Source: Zoogloea sp.
GTDB taxonomy: Bacteria > Pseudomonadota > Gammaproteobacteria > Burkholderiales > Rhodocyclaceae
Reading direction: 5' to 3'
Assembly (NCBI GenBank): GCA_016720685.1
Contig: JADKKC010000014.1
Location: 37,870 to 101,869, forward strand
DNA: 64,000 bases
Shown here piece after piece: positions 8,901 to 16,965 of this stretch (position 1 is the first letter of the stretch; every line of letters starts with the position of its first letter). The position numbers were made by a program, and so were the translations under genes. The notes below the pieces were generated by a model. It was not told where the DNA came from, ran no database searches, and saw only the letters and a program-made list of their open reading frames with translations.

Positions 8901-9325
8901 TTGTCGATTCGTCGGTCGAGCGTCTGCAGGTGAAGGTGACCGGCATGTCGGATGATCGCTTCGTGCTGGCCGTGAATGGCCGCACGATTCCGCTGCAGCC
9001 CACCGGCACCGTGGGCGAGTACGTCGCCGGCGTGCGCTACCGGGCCTGGCAGCCGCCGTCGTGCCTGCACCCGACCATCAAGCCGCACGCGCCGCTTGTT
9101 TTCGACCTGGTGGACACCTGGACCGGCCGTTCTCTGGGCGGGTGCCAGTATCATGTGTCCCACCCCGGCGGGCGCAGCTTCGAGACCTTCCCGGTCAACG
9201 CCTTCGAGGCCGAAAGTCGTCGTCTGGCCCGCTTCTTCCGGATGGGCCACACGCCGGGCGACGTGAAGCCGAAGGCCTCCCCGGTCGAGAAGGAGTTTCC
9301 CTTCACGCTGGATCTGCGACGCTAA
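5945..9325 (+). CDS. Transglutaminase-like / DUF2126 large protein
   Basis: A 1126-residue cytoplasmic protein. It has an N-terminal bacterial transglutaminase-like domain (about residues 1-290) with an intact triad C180 (TGSCRD), H229 (DLHAW) and D245 (GLDPISG). A long DUF2126 region (about 320-1110) follows, which carries conserved blocks such as MGGEPTFVS and DGRHTGTGGGNHFVLGG. The start is GTG 5945, preceded by ACGGAG. It lies upstream of an ATP-grasp/alpha-E gene and a second transglutaminase, a conserved neighbourhood in many bacteria. Comparative work (Aravind and colleagues) has linked such clusters to peptide or amide-bond chemistry. The actual substrate is unknown to me. No lesions. 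Confidence 0.9.
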   Translation: MTIHVALNHLTAYTYDRPVALGPQVVRLRPAPHSRTRILSYSLRVLPEPHFINWQQDPQGNYLARLVFPDEVTAFSVEVDLVAEMSVINPFDFFLEPEAENFPFEYAGALRHELAPFLLKDEATPLLKAYLATISREKLRNVDFLVKLNADLQKHIGYVIRMEPGVQTPEETLTKRTGSCRDSAWLLVQLLRHLGLAARFVSGYLIQLKADVKALDGPSGTEVDFTDLHAWTEVYLPGAGWVGLDPISGLFAGEGHIPLACTPEPSSAAPISGLVGECECEFEHHMKVTRVKETPRVTKPYTEEQWAEIEALGHRIDVDLEAHDMRLTMGGEPTFVSVDDPDGAEWNTEAMGPNKRIRAEDLYHRLRDKYAPQGLAHFGQGKWYPGEQLPRWSLTCFWRKDGEPVWMNRALIGDASTPGPVKVDKAHTFLAGVASRLGVDQRRVFPAYEDAFYYLWRERRLPGNVDPFDARLDDPLERDRIRRVYEYGLPNPVGYVLPVSISPYTGTWQTGPWFLRDERCYLIPGDSPLGYRLPLDSQPWVEKGSYPYVNPPDNHQSFPPLPEYKAIRRQLPGGQTAVLNALRDDEPGFGSSAAARAAAALKAAKAAEKLSPTDKTPDKFESADWIVRTAMCVEPRNGTLHVFMPPLSSLEKYLELVTAIEATAEDLGTPVVLEGYEPPSDPRLTNFRITPDPGVIEVNIHPASNWEELVERTTHLYDAAHFSRLTSEKFMVDGRHTGTGGGNHFVLGGATPSDSPFLRRPDLLRSLISYWHNHPSLSYLFSGMFIGPTSQAPRIDEARNDSVYEIETAFRQFPKLGEDVPPWLIDRLLRNLLIDVTGNTHRAEFCIDKLYSPDGPTGRLGLLELRAFEMPPHARMSLAQQLLLRGLMSIFWENAYQPERLVRWGTELHDRFLLPHFVQQDFADVMEDMQSQGLPFDAEWFAPHMEFRFPKIGDFAVRGIQVELRSALEPWHVMGEEGAIGGTVRFVDSSVERLQVKVTGMSDDRFVLAVNGRTIPLQPTGTVGEYVAGVRYRAWQPPSCLHPTIKPHAPLVFDLVDTWTGRSLGGCQYHVSHPGGRSFETFPVNAFEAESRRLARFFRMGHTPGDVKPKASPVEKEFPFTLDLRR

Positions 9326-9330
9326 GAGCC

Positions 9331-9399
9331 TGTCCGCGAACAAGAGGCCGAGGCCTGGGGCGGTTAAGCGCTCATGCCTCGGCCTCTTGTTCACGGACA
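9331..9399 (+). terminator. Long inverted repeat, terminator-like, between first and second genes of the unit
   Basis: Two 24-base arms (9331-9354 and 9376-9399) pair with one G-T wobble around a 21-base loop, followed by CGCGCTTTT. The stem is unusually long for a plain terminator and lies 6 bases after the stop of the upstream gene. It may stop or attenuate transcription or stabilise the upstream mRNA. Confidence 0.75.
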
Positions 9400-9519
9400 C
9401 GCGCTTTTGTTGGACAATCGGTCAGGCGGTGGTGGATGTATCCTCACACCCGCCGGCGCCCGCCTGCCGCAAACCTTTGAATCCCCCGCCGCGCGGGGAA
9501 GAGCGTCAGCTATCCTCCG

Positions 9520-12048
9520 ATGACCAGCCCCTTCCTCGCCCACTACACCTACCGCCCCGACAGCTACGACGAATTGTGCGGCGAGGACGACGTGCGGCCG
9601 CACTGGCAGCAGTTCCTCGAGCACATCGACGAATCCGGCGGCGAGACCATGAAGGCCCGCGCCGCCCAACTGGCCCGCGGCATTCAACAAAACGGCGTCA
9701 CCTACAACGTCTACGCCGACCCCCGCGGCATGGGCCGGCCGTGGTCGCTCGATTTGCTGCCGATGATCCTGCCGGCCGACGAGTGGCGCGGCATCGCGGC
9801 CGCCATGGCGCAGCGCGCCCGCCTGCTCGACGCGCTGCTAGGCGATCTGTACGGCGCGCAAACCACGCTCTCGGAAGGCCTGCTGCCGCCTGAGCTGGTC
9901 TTTGGCCACAAGAGTTTCCTGTGGCCTTGCCAGGGCATCAAGCCGGTTGGCGGCACGCACCTGCACCTTTACGCCGCCGACCTGGCCCGCTCGCCCGACG
10001 GGCAATGGTGGGTGATTGCCGACCGCACCCAGTCGCCCTCCGGCGCCGGCTACGCGCTGGAAAACCGCCTGCTGGTGTCGCGCGCGTATCCCGATCTCTA
10101 CCGCGACATGCAGGTGCAAACCCTGGCGCGCTTCTTCCACGGCCTGCAGGGCTCCCTCGGCAGCCAGGCGCCCAGCGACGGCGAGCCGCCGCTCACCGTG
10201 CTGCTCACGCCGGGCCCCTTCAACGAAACCTACTTTGAACACGTCTACCTGGCCCGCTACCTGGGTTTCCCGCTGGTGGAGGGGCAGGATCTGACCGTGC
10301 GCAACGACACCGTCTATCTCAAGACAGTGTCCGGCCTCAAGCGTGTTCACGCCATCCTGCGCCGCCTTGACGACGACTTCTGCGACCCGGTCGAACTGCG
10401 CGCCGACTCGGCCCTCGGCGTGCCCGGCCTGCTCGGTGCGGTGCGCGCCGGCCGTGTGCTGGTGGCCAATGCGCTGGGCTCGGGCCTGCTCGAATCGGCC
10501 GCGCTGCCCGGCTTCTTGCCCGGCATCTGCCGCCATCTGCTCGGCGAGGAACTCGCCATGCCCTCGGTCGCCACCTGGTGGTGCGGTGAAACCCCGGCCC
10601 GCAAGGAGGTGCTCGCCAACCTCAAGGATCTGGTCATCAAGCCGACCTTTCCGGGCCTCTCCAGCGAAATCATCTTTGGCGACCGGCTCGGCCCGGACCA
10701 GCTCGACGCGCTGGCCGCGCGCATCGAGGCCGACCCCTCGGCCTTCGTGGCCCAGGAACTCGTCAAGCTCTCCCGCGCGCCGGTGTGGTCCGGCGGCCAG
10801 CGGCGCAAGCTGCGCTCCCGGGCGATGGGCCTGCGTGTTTACGCCGCCATCGGGCCCGAGGGCTACAAGGTCATGCCGGGCGGCCTGGCGCGGGTGGCCG
10901 GTGTCGACAACGCGCGCATCCTGACCCTGCAAAAGGGCGGCAGCAGCAAGGATACCTGGGTGCTGTCCGATGGCCCGGTGTCCGGCTTCAGCCTGCTTCA
11001 CAACACCATCGGCGTGGACGACCTGATTACCGAAACCGGCACCCTGTCGTCGCGCCTCGCCGAAAACCTGTTCTGGTTCGGCCGCTACAGCGAGCGCTGC
11101 GACGCCATCGCCCGGCTTGCCCGGCTGGCCCTGTCGCGCCTCTCGGAAGGGCGTCGCATCGAGCGCGCCGGAGCGCTCGGCATGATGCTTCACCTTGCCG
11201 CCGGCGCCGGCCTCGTCGAGGCCGAAGCCATTGACGGGCCCATCGTCAAGGCCGAGCTGGAGCTCTTCCGCGCGGTGCTCGACCGTCGCGCCGACAAGGG
11301 TCTGGCCACCAACCTGCAGCGCCTCACCTGGTGCGCGGGGCAGGCGCGCGAACACCTCTCGCTCGACCACTGGCACGCTCTCAAGCGCCTGTCGGCCGAG
11401 ATCGAAACCTGCCGCGAGGGGGCCAGCGATGTCTCGGCCCTGCTCGATTTCCTCGACGAAGCCCTCACCACTTTCGTGTCGCTGTCGGGTTTTGCGATGG
11501 ACAACATGACCCGCGACATGGGTTGGCGCCTGCACATCGTCGGCCGGCGCATCGAGCGGCTCGACATGCTCGCGACCACGCTGGCGCGCTTCCTGCGCCG
11601 TTACGTGAGCATTGCCGAAGTGCTGCACCAGGAGCTGGCCGTCGAGGCTCTGCTCGAACTGTGCGACTCGATCATCACCTACCGCACCCGCTATCGCGCC
11701 CGGCCCGAGCTGCTGCCGGCCTTCCACCTGCTGGCGCTGGACGACGCCAACCCCCACGCGCTGGCCTTCCAGCTGCGCATGGTCGCCAACTACCTGGGCA
11801 AGCTGGAAAGCGACGGGCAGGAGCTGGCCGTCGCCAACCTGAAAAAGGCCTTTTCCGGGGTGCAGGCCTTCCCGTGGGTGCGCCTCGAAGCGACCCGCCC
11901 CGCCGCCGAGCGCAAGGCCGCCTGCCTGGCGCTGGCCGAACGCTTCGACGATCTTGCCAGTGCCGGCCGCGGCCTGTCCGAATGCCTCGCGATGCGCTAC
12001 TTCAGCCACGTCCGGCAAAATGCCGTGCAGGCGACCTTCGCCGCCTGA
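9520..12048 (+). CDS. Circularly permuted ATP-grasp protein fused to alpha-E domain
   Basis: An 842-residue protein. The first about 490 residues match the circularly permuted ATP-grasp type 2 family (formerly DUF404/DUF407), with TYNVYADPRGMGRPWSLD and LVFGHKSFLWPCQGI. The C-terminal about 330 residues are an alpha-E helical domain (DUF403) beginning near residue 510 with LSSRLAENLFWFGRYSERCD. ATP-grasp enzymes usually join a carboxylate to an amine with ATP; the target here is not known. The fusion in one chain, and the position between two transglutaminase-like proteins, point to a shared peptide-modifying pathway. ATG 9520 follows a 194-base gap that contains the long hairpin. Confidence 0.9.
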   Translation: MTSPFLAHYTYRPDSYDELCGEDDVRPHWQQFLEHIDESGGETMKARAAQLARGIQQNGVTYNVYADPRGMGRPWSLDLLPMILPADEWRGIAAAMAQRARLLDALLGDLYGAQTTLSEGLLPPELVFGHKSFLWPCQGIKPVGGTHLHLYAADLARSPDGQWWVIADRTQSPSGAGYALENRLLVSRAYPDLYRDMQVQTLARFFHGLQGSLGSQAPSDGEPPLTVLLTPGPFNETYFEHVYLARYLGFPLVEGQDLTVRNDTVYLKTVSGLKRVHAILRRLDDDFCDPVELRADSALGVPGLLGAVRAGRVLVANALGSGLLESAALPGFLPGICRHLLGEELAMPSVATWWCGETPARKEVLANLKDLVIKPTFPGLSSEIIFGDRLGPDQLDALAARIEADPSAFVAQELVKLSRAPVWSGGQRRKLRSRAMGLRVYAAIGPEGYKVMPGGLARVAGVDNARILTLQKGGSSKDTWVLSDGPVSGFSLLHNTIGVDDLITETGTLSSRLAENLFWFGRYSERCDAIARLARLALSRLSEGRRIERAGALGMMLHLAAGAGLVEAEAIDGPIVKAELELFRAVLDRRADKGLATNLQRLTWCAGQAREHLSLDHWHALKRLSAEIETCREGASDVSALLDFLDEALTTFVSLSGFAMDNMTRDMGWRLHIVGRRIERLDMLATTLARFLRRYVSIAEVLHQELAVEALLELCDSIITYRTRYRARPELLPAFHLLALDDANPHALAFQLRMVANYLGKLESDGQELAVANLKKAFSGVQAFPWVRLEATRPAAERKAACLALAERFDDLASAGRGLSECLAMRYFSHVRQNAVQATFAA

Positions 12049-12064
12049 AACCCGTGCCCACCCC

Positions 12065-13045
12065 ATGACTTCTGCGACGCCCCTCAGCACCGCCTACATC
12101 GTCATCCACGAAACCGAATACCCGCCTTGCGGTGTTCCGGTGTCCCTGTCCCAGCACTTGCTGCACCTGATCCCGCGCGCGCTGCCGTGGCAGAGCCGTG
12201 AATCCGGCTGCATCGTGGTCGAGCCCGATCTCGCGCGGCTGATCGAAGGCGAGGACGCCTTCGGCAACCCGGTCACCTGGCTGTCCCTCGACACGCCCCA
12301 CGACGGCCTCATGGTGCGCGCCGAAAGCCGCGTGACGGTGATCCGGCGGGAGGCGCTGCTCAAACCCGCCGATTCACGCCCGTGGGAGCAAGTGCGCGAC
12401 AGCCTGCGCTACCGGCCCGAGCCGCTGCCCGCCGACGCCCTTGACGCCCAGCGCTATCTCTACGCCTCGCCGCGGGCGCCGCGTGACGCGCTGCTGGCCG
12501 CCTTCGCAGCCCAGGTCTTCAAGCCCGGCGTGCCCCTCCTGGTCGGCGCCCAGGCGCTGATGGAGCTGATCTTCAAAACCTTCACCTACGACCCGGAAGC
12601 CACCGAAGTGAGCACCCCGGTGCTCGAAGTGCTCAAGAAAAAGCGCGGCGTCTGCCAGGATTTTGCCCACCTGATGATCGCGGCCCTGCGCTCGATCGGC
12701 CTGCCGGCCCGCTACATGTCGGGCTACCTGCTCACCGATCCGCCCCCAGGCAAGCCGCGCCTCGTCGGCGCCGATGCCTCCCACGCCTGGGTGGCCGTGT
12801 GGTGCCCCGACAGCGGCTGGGCCGAGTACGACCCCACCAACGGCATCCAGCCCGACCTGCGCCACGTCACCCTGGGCTGGGGGCGCGATTTCCAGGACGT
12901 GTCGCCCCTGCGCGGGGTGATTCTCGGCGGTCTGGCCCAAACCCCGGACGTGCGGGTCACGGTGATGCCGGAAGCCGAGTGGAAGGTGGTTCGGGAGCGC
13001 AAGGCGGCAGCCCCAAAGCACCCAAAGCCGCTGAAGCTAAGGTGA
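12065..13045 (+). CDS. Transglutaminase-like protein with N-terminal domain
   Basis: A 326-residue member of the bacterial transglutaminase-like family. The N-terminal beta domain (residues 1 to about 110) is followed by the core with C197 (RGVCQDF), H240 (DASHAWVAVW) and D256 (EYDPTNG), a complete cysteine protease-type triad. The start ATG 12065 is 16 bases after the stop of the ATP-grasp gene. A longer frame upstream overlaps that gene and is not supported. No signal peptide is seen, so it likely acts in the cytoplasm on the same substrate as its neighbours, as a peptidase or acyl-transferase. Confidence 0.88.
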   Translation: MTSATPLSTAYIVIHETEYPPCGVPVSLSQHLLHLIPRALPWQSRESGCIVVEPDLARLIEGEDAFGNPVTWLSLDTPHDGLMVRAESRVTVIRREALLKPADSRPWEQVRDSLRYRPEPLPADALDAQRYLYASPRAPRDALLAAFAAQVFKPGVPLLVGAQALMELIFKTFTYDPEATEVSTPVLEVLKKKRGVCQDFAHLMIAALRSIGLPARYMSGYLLTDPPPGKPRLVGADASHAWVAVWCPDSGWAEYDPTNGIQPDLRHVTLGWGRDFQDVSPLRGVILGGLAQTPDVRVTVMPEAEWKVVRERKAAAPKHPKPLKLR

Positions 13046-13110
13046 AGGTAGAAAAGCTGCCCGAGGCCTGAGGCAAAAGCCCCCGCGGTGGCGTAGTCCG
13101 GCGCCGCTGG

Positions 13111-14298
13111 TCAGGCCGCCTGGGCGCCCCCGCGGCGTTCCACCAGCCGCAGCAGGCCGAACAGGAACGTGCCCACCAGCATCACCGCCGACGCCAGGTA
13201 AAGCCCGAACGCATAGCTGCCGTTTTGCCCGGCCAGCCAGCCGATGAGCGCCGGCGCCCCGATCTGGGCCACGCCGTAGCCGACGGTGAGCTTGCTCATC
13301 ATCTTGGCTGGTCGGGTCGGATAGAAGCGCCCCGCCATCGACATCACCATGCTGACGATGCCGGCGAAGGTGCCGCCGAAAAGCACCGCCCCGGCCATCG
13401 CCGTGCCCAGCCCGTCGCCGAGCAGCGGCAGCAGGATGCCGAGGGCCTGCAGCGCGCTGGCGAGGATCAGCGCATTGAGTTGCCCGGTGCGCCGGGCGAT
13501 CAGATCCCACACGATGCAGGCCGGCGTCGCGGCCAGCCCGACCGCCAGGAACACCCACGCGCCCTTGCCGCCCAGTTGCGGCATGCCGTTCACGATGGCG
13601 ACGATGAAGGTGGCGCTCACCACAAAGCCCGCGCCGGCACAGAAGTAGGCACCCATCATCAGCGCCAGGAACAGCCGGCCGGGCGGACGATCCTCCATGT
13701 GCGCGCCGCTGCCCGCCAGCGGCGTGGTGTCGGGCCTGGGCAGCCAGCGCCAGGCTGGAATCGCCAGCAAGGCGCCCAGCACGCCGAACAGATACCACTG
13801 GACCCGCCAGTCGAACCAGTGGCTCATGAGCGCCACCGCCAGCGAACAGATGACGATGCCCAGACCGATGCCGGAAAAATGGATGCCCAGCTCGCTGCGG
13901 TGCCGGTGGCGCATCAGCCAGTTCATGATCAGCCCCGACCCGAGCAGCATGCCGCCCGCCGTGCTCAGGCCGGCGACGAAGCGCAGCAGTGCCCACGCCG
14001 CCTCGCCGCTGGCCAGGCCCATCAGCGCGGTGGCGGCCACCGCCACCACCATCGAGGCGCGGTAGAGCCTGTCCTTGAGCTTCAGGTCGCTGATCTTCGA
14101 GGCGAGCAGCGCACCGGACAGATACCCCGCGTAATTGGCGGCCGCCAGCCAGCCCCCGGCCGCGGCGCCGAGGCCGGCCTGCTCGCGCATCAGCGGCAAC
14201 AGCGGCGTATAGGCAAAGCGCGCCACGCCGAGAAAAAGGATCAGGCCAAGAATGCCGGCGCAGAGAACCTGCAGGCGCTGTCGGTCTTCGTCGTTCAT
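13111..14298 (-). CDS. MFS transporter, YbfB/YjiJ family
   Basis: A 395-residue polytopic membrane protein with about 12 hydrophobic segments. It begins VLCAGILGLILFLGVARFAY, the characteristic GxxRFAYTPLLP motif of the YbfB/YjiJ family. A GGAGA site precedes ATG 14298. It is convergent with the transglutaminase gene, 65 bases apart, and has no obvious functional link. The substrate is unknown. The length is normal and there are no frameshifts. Confidence 0.85.
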   Translation of the reverse strand: MNDEDRQRLQVLCAGILGLILFLGVARFAYTPLLPLMREQAGLGAAAGGWLAAANYAGYLSGALLASKISDLKLKDRLYRASMVVAVAATALMGLASGEAAWALLRFVAGLSTAGGMLLGSGLIMNWLMRHRHRSELGIHFSGIGLGIVICSLAVALMSHWFDWRVQWYLFGVLGALLAIPAWRWLPRPDTTPLAGSGAHMEDRPPGRLFLALMMGAYFCAGAGFVVSATFIVAIVNGMPQLGGKGAWVFLAVGLAATPACIVWDLIARRTGQLNALILASALQALGILLPLLGDGLGTAMAGAVLFGGTFAGIVSMVMSMAGRFYPTRPAKMMSKLTVGYGVAQIGAPALIGWLAGQNGSYAFGLYLASAVMLVGTFLFGLLRLVERRGGAQAA

Positions 14299-14420
14299 TG
14301 GGGAGTCTCCGGATTGTTGTTTTTGTGATCGGCATGAGCGCTCATCCTACCTTCTGCCGGTTGGCTGAATCTCATTGCCAATCCGCCACGTGATTGACGG
14401 GCAGGAGTTCGACCGTAGCT

Positions 14421-14871
14421 TTATTTGATCCCTTCTGCGGCTAACGGATCCATCTGCTCAGGCGTAAAGCCGAAGTGGCTGTGCAGAGCCTTCTGCTTAC
14501 TGGCGACCATCGCCGCCTTCAGTTCGATGTAACGGGCATGGCCGGCCTTTCGCTCGTCAGCCGACTGAGGGCTCACTCCCTTCTTGCCGGCTTTCGGATC
14601 GTTCCAAGCACGCCTTGAGATGGATGAAGGCTGCGGCCAAGAGCTTACGCCGGTCCTCGAAACCATTGAACGCGCCATTGATATGGGCCGTGATCGCGAG
14701 AAGATCATTCTGGTCGGCGAGCGTGTTCAAATCCATACTGCTACCCGATGTCCAATACCAGCCCGCCGAGTCGGTTGCCCATTTAGGCTGCTCGAGGCCG
14801 TTGCGATGTTCGCCGAAGAAGTCGTGTTTCGCTGCCCGCCCATAGGCAGGGCCATCGAACTCGAATGACAT
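14421..14871 (-). pseudogene. GH19 chitinase/lysozyme-like remnant, frameshifted
   Basis: Two minus-strand frames together make one protein end. The first (from ATG 14871, with GGGAGG just upstream) reads DFFGEHRNGLEQPKWATDS, then AGWYWTSGSSMDLNTLAD and NGFEDRRKLLAAAF. This is the pattern of the C-terminal half of GH19-type glycosidases often linked to T6SS or phage lysis. The frame then shifts at about 14606-14616 and continues as NDPKAGKKGVSPQSADERK to a stop at 14421. The N-terminal catalytic part is absent. I infer a decayed peptidoglycan-targeting effector. Confidence 0.5.
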
Positions 14872-15004
14872 GAACCTCCCGAAAGCTGCCAGAAAAATCG
14901 TTCACGCCCAACAGGTTAGAGGCCACCATCTTGTGGACCTTCTCGAAAACGCGTCTACTCTCGTCTCTTGGGCGATGGAAATGCGTGGAGTGGGAGTCAG
15001 CCTG

Positions 15005-15112
15005 ATGGAGAAACTCAGTGAGCTTGACGATCCGCGTCAGCCGAGCAACGGGGCCCGCCACGACTTCCGGGAGAACCTGGTGATTGCGGTGTGCGCCATG
15101 CTCTCGGACACC
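15005..15112 (+). pseudogene. ISAs1-family transposase, N-terminal fragment
   Basis: The first about 36 residues of an ISAs1-type transposase (MEKLSELDDPRQ followed by ENLVIAVCAMLSDT) run directly into T6SS sequence. No transposase sequence follows. A C-terminal fragment of the same family occurs at 33861-34460, but the middle is missing from the window. Confidence 0.6.
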
Positions 15113-15332
15113 CTGGTCGGCAAGCGCGTGTGGGGCTGCCAGCACAAGTTCCGTCTGCGCCTCGACCCGCTCGACCTCGCCCAGTATCGCAGCCTGCTGC
15201 CCGGCGGCCAAGGCGTCGCTCAGTTGCAGGCGGTGCAGCGAGGCACCGGCCGCCGACCTGATCCTGGACGTAGACCGTGCCCTCGAGCGCCATGCCGCCA
15301 GCCGTCCCCAGCCTTCCGAAACCACTAGGTGA
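15113..15332 (+). pseudogene. tssG: TssG C-terminal fragment
   Basis: Starts in the same frame as the ISAs1 fragment. The segment GKRVWGCQHKFRLRLDPLD then YRSLLPGG matches the C-terminal part of the T6SS baseplate protein TssG. After a frameshift at about 15240 the frame ending at 15332 reads ADLILDVDRALER, which fits the next conserved TssG strand. The first two thirds of the gene are missing. The adjoining ClpV remnant confirms an ancestral tssG-tssH order. Confidence 0.6.
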
Positions 15333-15339
15333 CACGAAC

Positions 15340-16212
15340 ATGAGCGAGATCAGCCGGGTCGCACTTTTCGGCAAACTCAACAGCCTTGGCTACAAGGCCA
15401 TTGAGGGCGCCACGGTCTTCTGCAAGCTGCGTGGAAATCCTTATGTCGAACTGGTGCACTGGATCCAACAGATCCTGCAGGCGCAGGATTCCGATCTGCA
15501 ACGGATTGTCCGTTACTTCGAACTCGACGTTGGCAAACTCGCTGGCGACATCACCGCCGCGCTTGACCGCCTGCCACGGGGCGCCACGTCGATCTCCGAT
15601 CTCTCTGAGGCCGTCGAGAACGCCGTCGAGCGTGGCTGGGTGTACGGCTCGCTGATGTACCGCGAGAGCCATGTGCGCACTGGCCACCTGATTGTTGGCG
15701 CACTCAAGACACCCAGCTTGCGCAACGCGCTGATGGCGATCTCGCGCCAGTTCGAGCGCATTCGCGGCGACACGCTGACCGAGGACTTCGAAAAGATCGT
15801 CGCCGGCTCGCCCGAGGAAGCGCTGGCAGCCAATGACGGCTCAGGCGCCGCGGCCAACCTGCTCAAGCCGGTGCTGGCTCGCGGCACCCTCCGCACCATC
15901 GGCGCCACCACCTTCGCCGAGTACAAAAGGTACATCGAGAAAGACCCGGCGCTGACCCGCCGCTTCCAGTCGATCCAGGTGGATGAGCCGAGTGAGGCCA
16001 AGGCGCTGCTGATCGTCTCCACGCTCAAGGGCGCTCCGCCGGGCTACGTCGGCGACGGCGAGGGCGGCGGCCGGATGATCGACGCGATCCTCACCAACAC
16101 CATGCTGCCGCGCATCAGCGAGGAGTTCCTGCGGCGCATGCTCGAAGGCAAGCCCGTCGAGCGGGTGCACGTGGGAGTCGAAGGCAATGATTTCCAGTAC
16201 GGCTTCGATTGA
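15340..16212 (+). pseudogene. clpV: ClpV/TssH ATPase reduced by three in-frame deletions
   Basis: The frame is open for 290 residues, whereas ClpV is normally about 850-900. Residues 1-165 are the N-domain (VALFGKLNSLGYKAIEGA, YVELVHWIQQIL). After A-L-A-A-N the frame jumps to ANLLKPVLARGTLRTIGATT, which lies beyond the first Walker A and B. Near residue 228 it jumps again to LKGAPPGYVGDGEGG, part of the second AAA+ domain past its Walker A. Near residue 243 it jumps to RMIDAILTNTMLPRISEEF and the C-terminus. No P-loop remains, so it cannot hydrolyse ATP or recycle T6SS sheath. All three losses keep the frame, which is unusual for decay. Confidence 0.85.
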
Positions 16213-16228
16213 GCGGCGCGGTCGAGTC

Positions 16229-16618
16229 ATGTCGAATTTCCCCTCCTTTATTACTGCCTGCATGGTGGTGGCCTGCCTCGTGGGCGCTGCCCACGCAGAT
16301 TCTCCGAATCCGCTAGTAGGTGACTGGGCGCGCACGGGTGCAGGCTGTGCCCGACCGGAGATGTCCTTCGCGCCGAGGTCGGCCGTCATTCGTCTTGATG
16401 CTGACGGCACGCCGGTCCAGTTCCGGTATCCGGCCGTGACTTACCGGGTGAGCGAAGATCGGGTGACAGCCGAACTGGGCGGGCGTCATCCCATGGCGCA
16501 AACGTCAGACAAGCGCTCATTACGCTTTGTCATGGCGTCATCCGAGCGGGCCGACCTGCAACTGCTGAACGGCGTGACATTGGCTTACTTCCGTTGTCCC
16601 CTTGTAAAACACCGCTGA
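16229..16618 (+). CDS. Small exported protein of unknown function
   Basis: A 129-residue protein with a clear signal peptide (hydrophobic residues 8-20, likely cleavage after A-H-A at residue 23). The mature part starts DSPNPLVGDWARTGAGCARPE and has two cysteines, which could form a disulfide. The ATG at 16229 is 17 bases after the ClpV stop, so it may have belonged to the T6SS operon. I do not recognise the family. The WARTGAGC-type start resembles small periplasmic proteins that accompany effectors, and an immunity role is possible but unproven. Confidence 0.6.
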   Translation: MSNFPSFITACMVVACLVGAAHADSPNPLVGDWARTGAGCARPEMSFAPRSAVIRLDADGTPVQFRYPAVTYRVSEDRVTAELGGRHPMAQTSDKRSLRFVMASSERADLQLLNGVTLAYFRCPLVKHR

Positions 16619-16632
16619 CCGAGGATGCGAAC

Positions 16633-16965
16633 ATGCCCAACCCGGTGATCGTCTCTCCAAGCACTTCTCCCTTTCGGAACTGACAGCCACGCCTTCCGGC
16701 CTCCCCAACCAGCCGGCGTCGCTGCGGGCGCTGTGCAAGCACATTCTCGAGCCGGTCAGGGATCACTACGGGCGCCCGGTCGTCGTTCACAGCGCTTATC
16801 GCAGTCCTGCCGTCAATAAGGCGGTAGGTGGATCGCCCATGTCGCAGCATGTCAGGGGCGAAGCGGTCGACTTCCACGTGAGCGGTTACTCGGTTTATGA
16901 GGTGGCGACGTGGATCTCGGAGACCTTGACATACGACCAGCTGCTCCTTGAGAACTTTCTGCCGG
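16633..16965 (+). pseudogene. Peptidase M15-like protein, frameshifted and truncated
   Basis: The ATG at 16633 leads into a frame that stops after 16 codons. The adjacent frame from about 16657 carries KHFSLSELTATPSGLPNQPA, SAYRSPAVNKAVGG and SQHVRGEAVDFHV. The last two hold the zinc-ligand motifs of M15A/M15_3 D-Ala-D-Ala peptidases (SxHxxGxAxD). The C-terminal part, including the WVHVS motif, is missing. The sequence runs into a TPR protein at about 16966. It was probably a cell-wall-targeting T6SS effector or housekeeping peptidase. Confidence 0.65.

Noticed and set aside
9838..12090. A 750-codon minus-strand frame
   Set aside because: Antisense to the ATP-grasp/alpha-E gene, with no ribosome site or motif.
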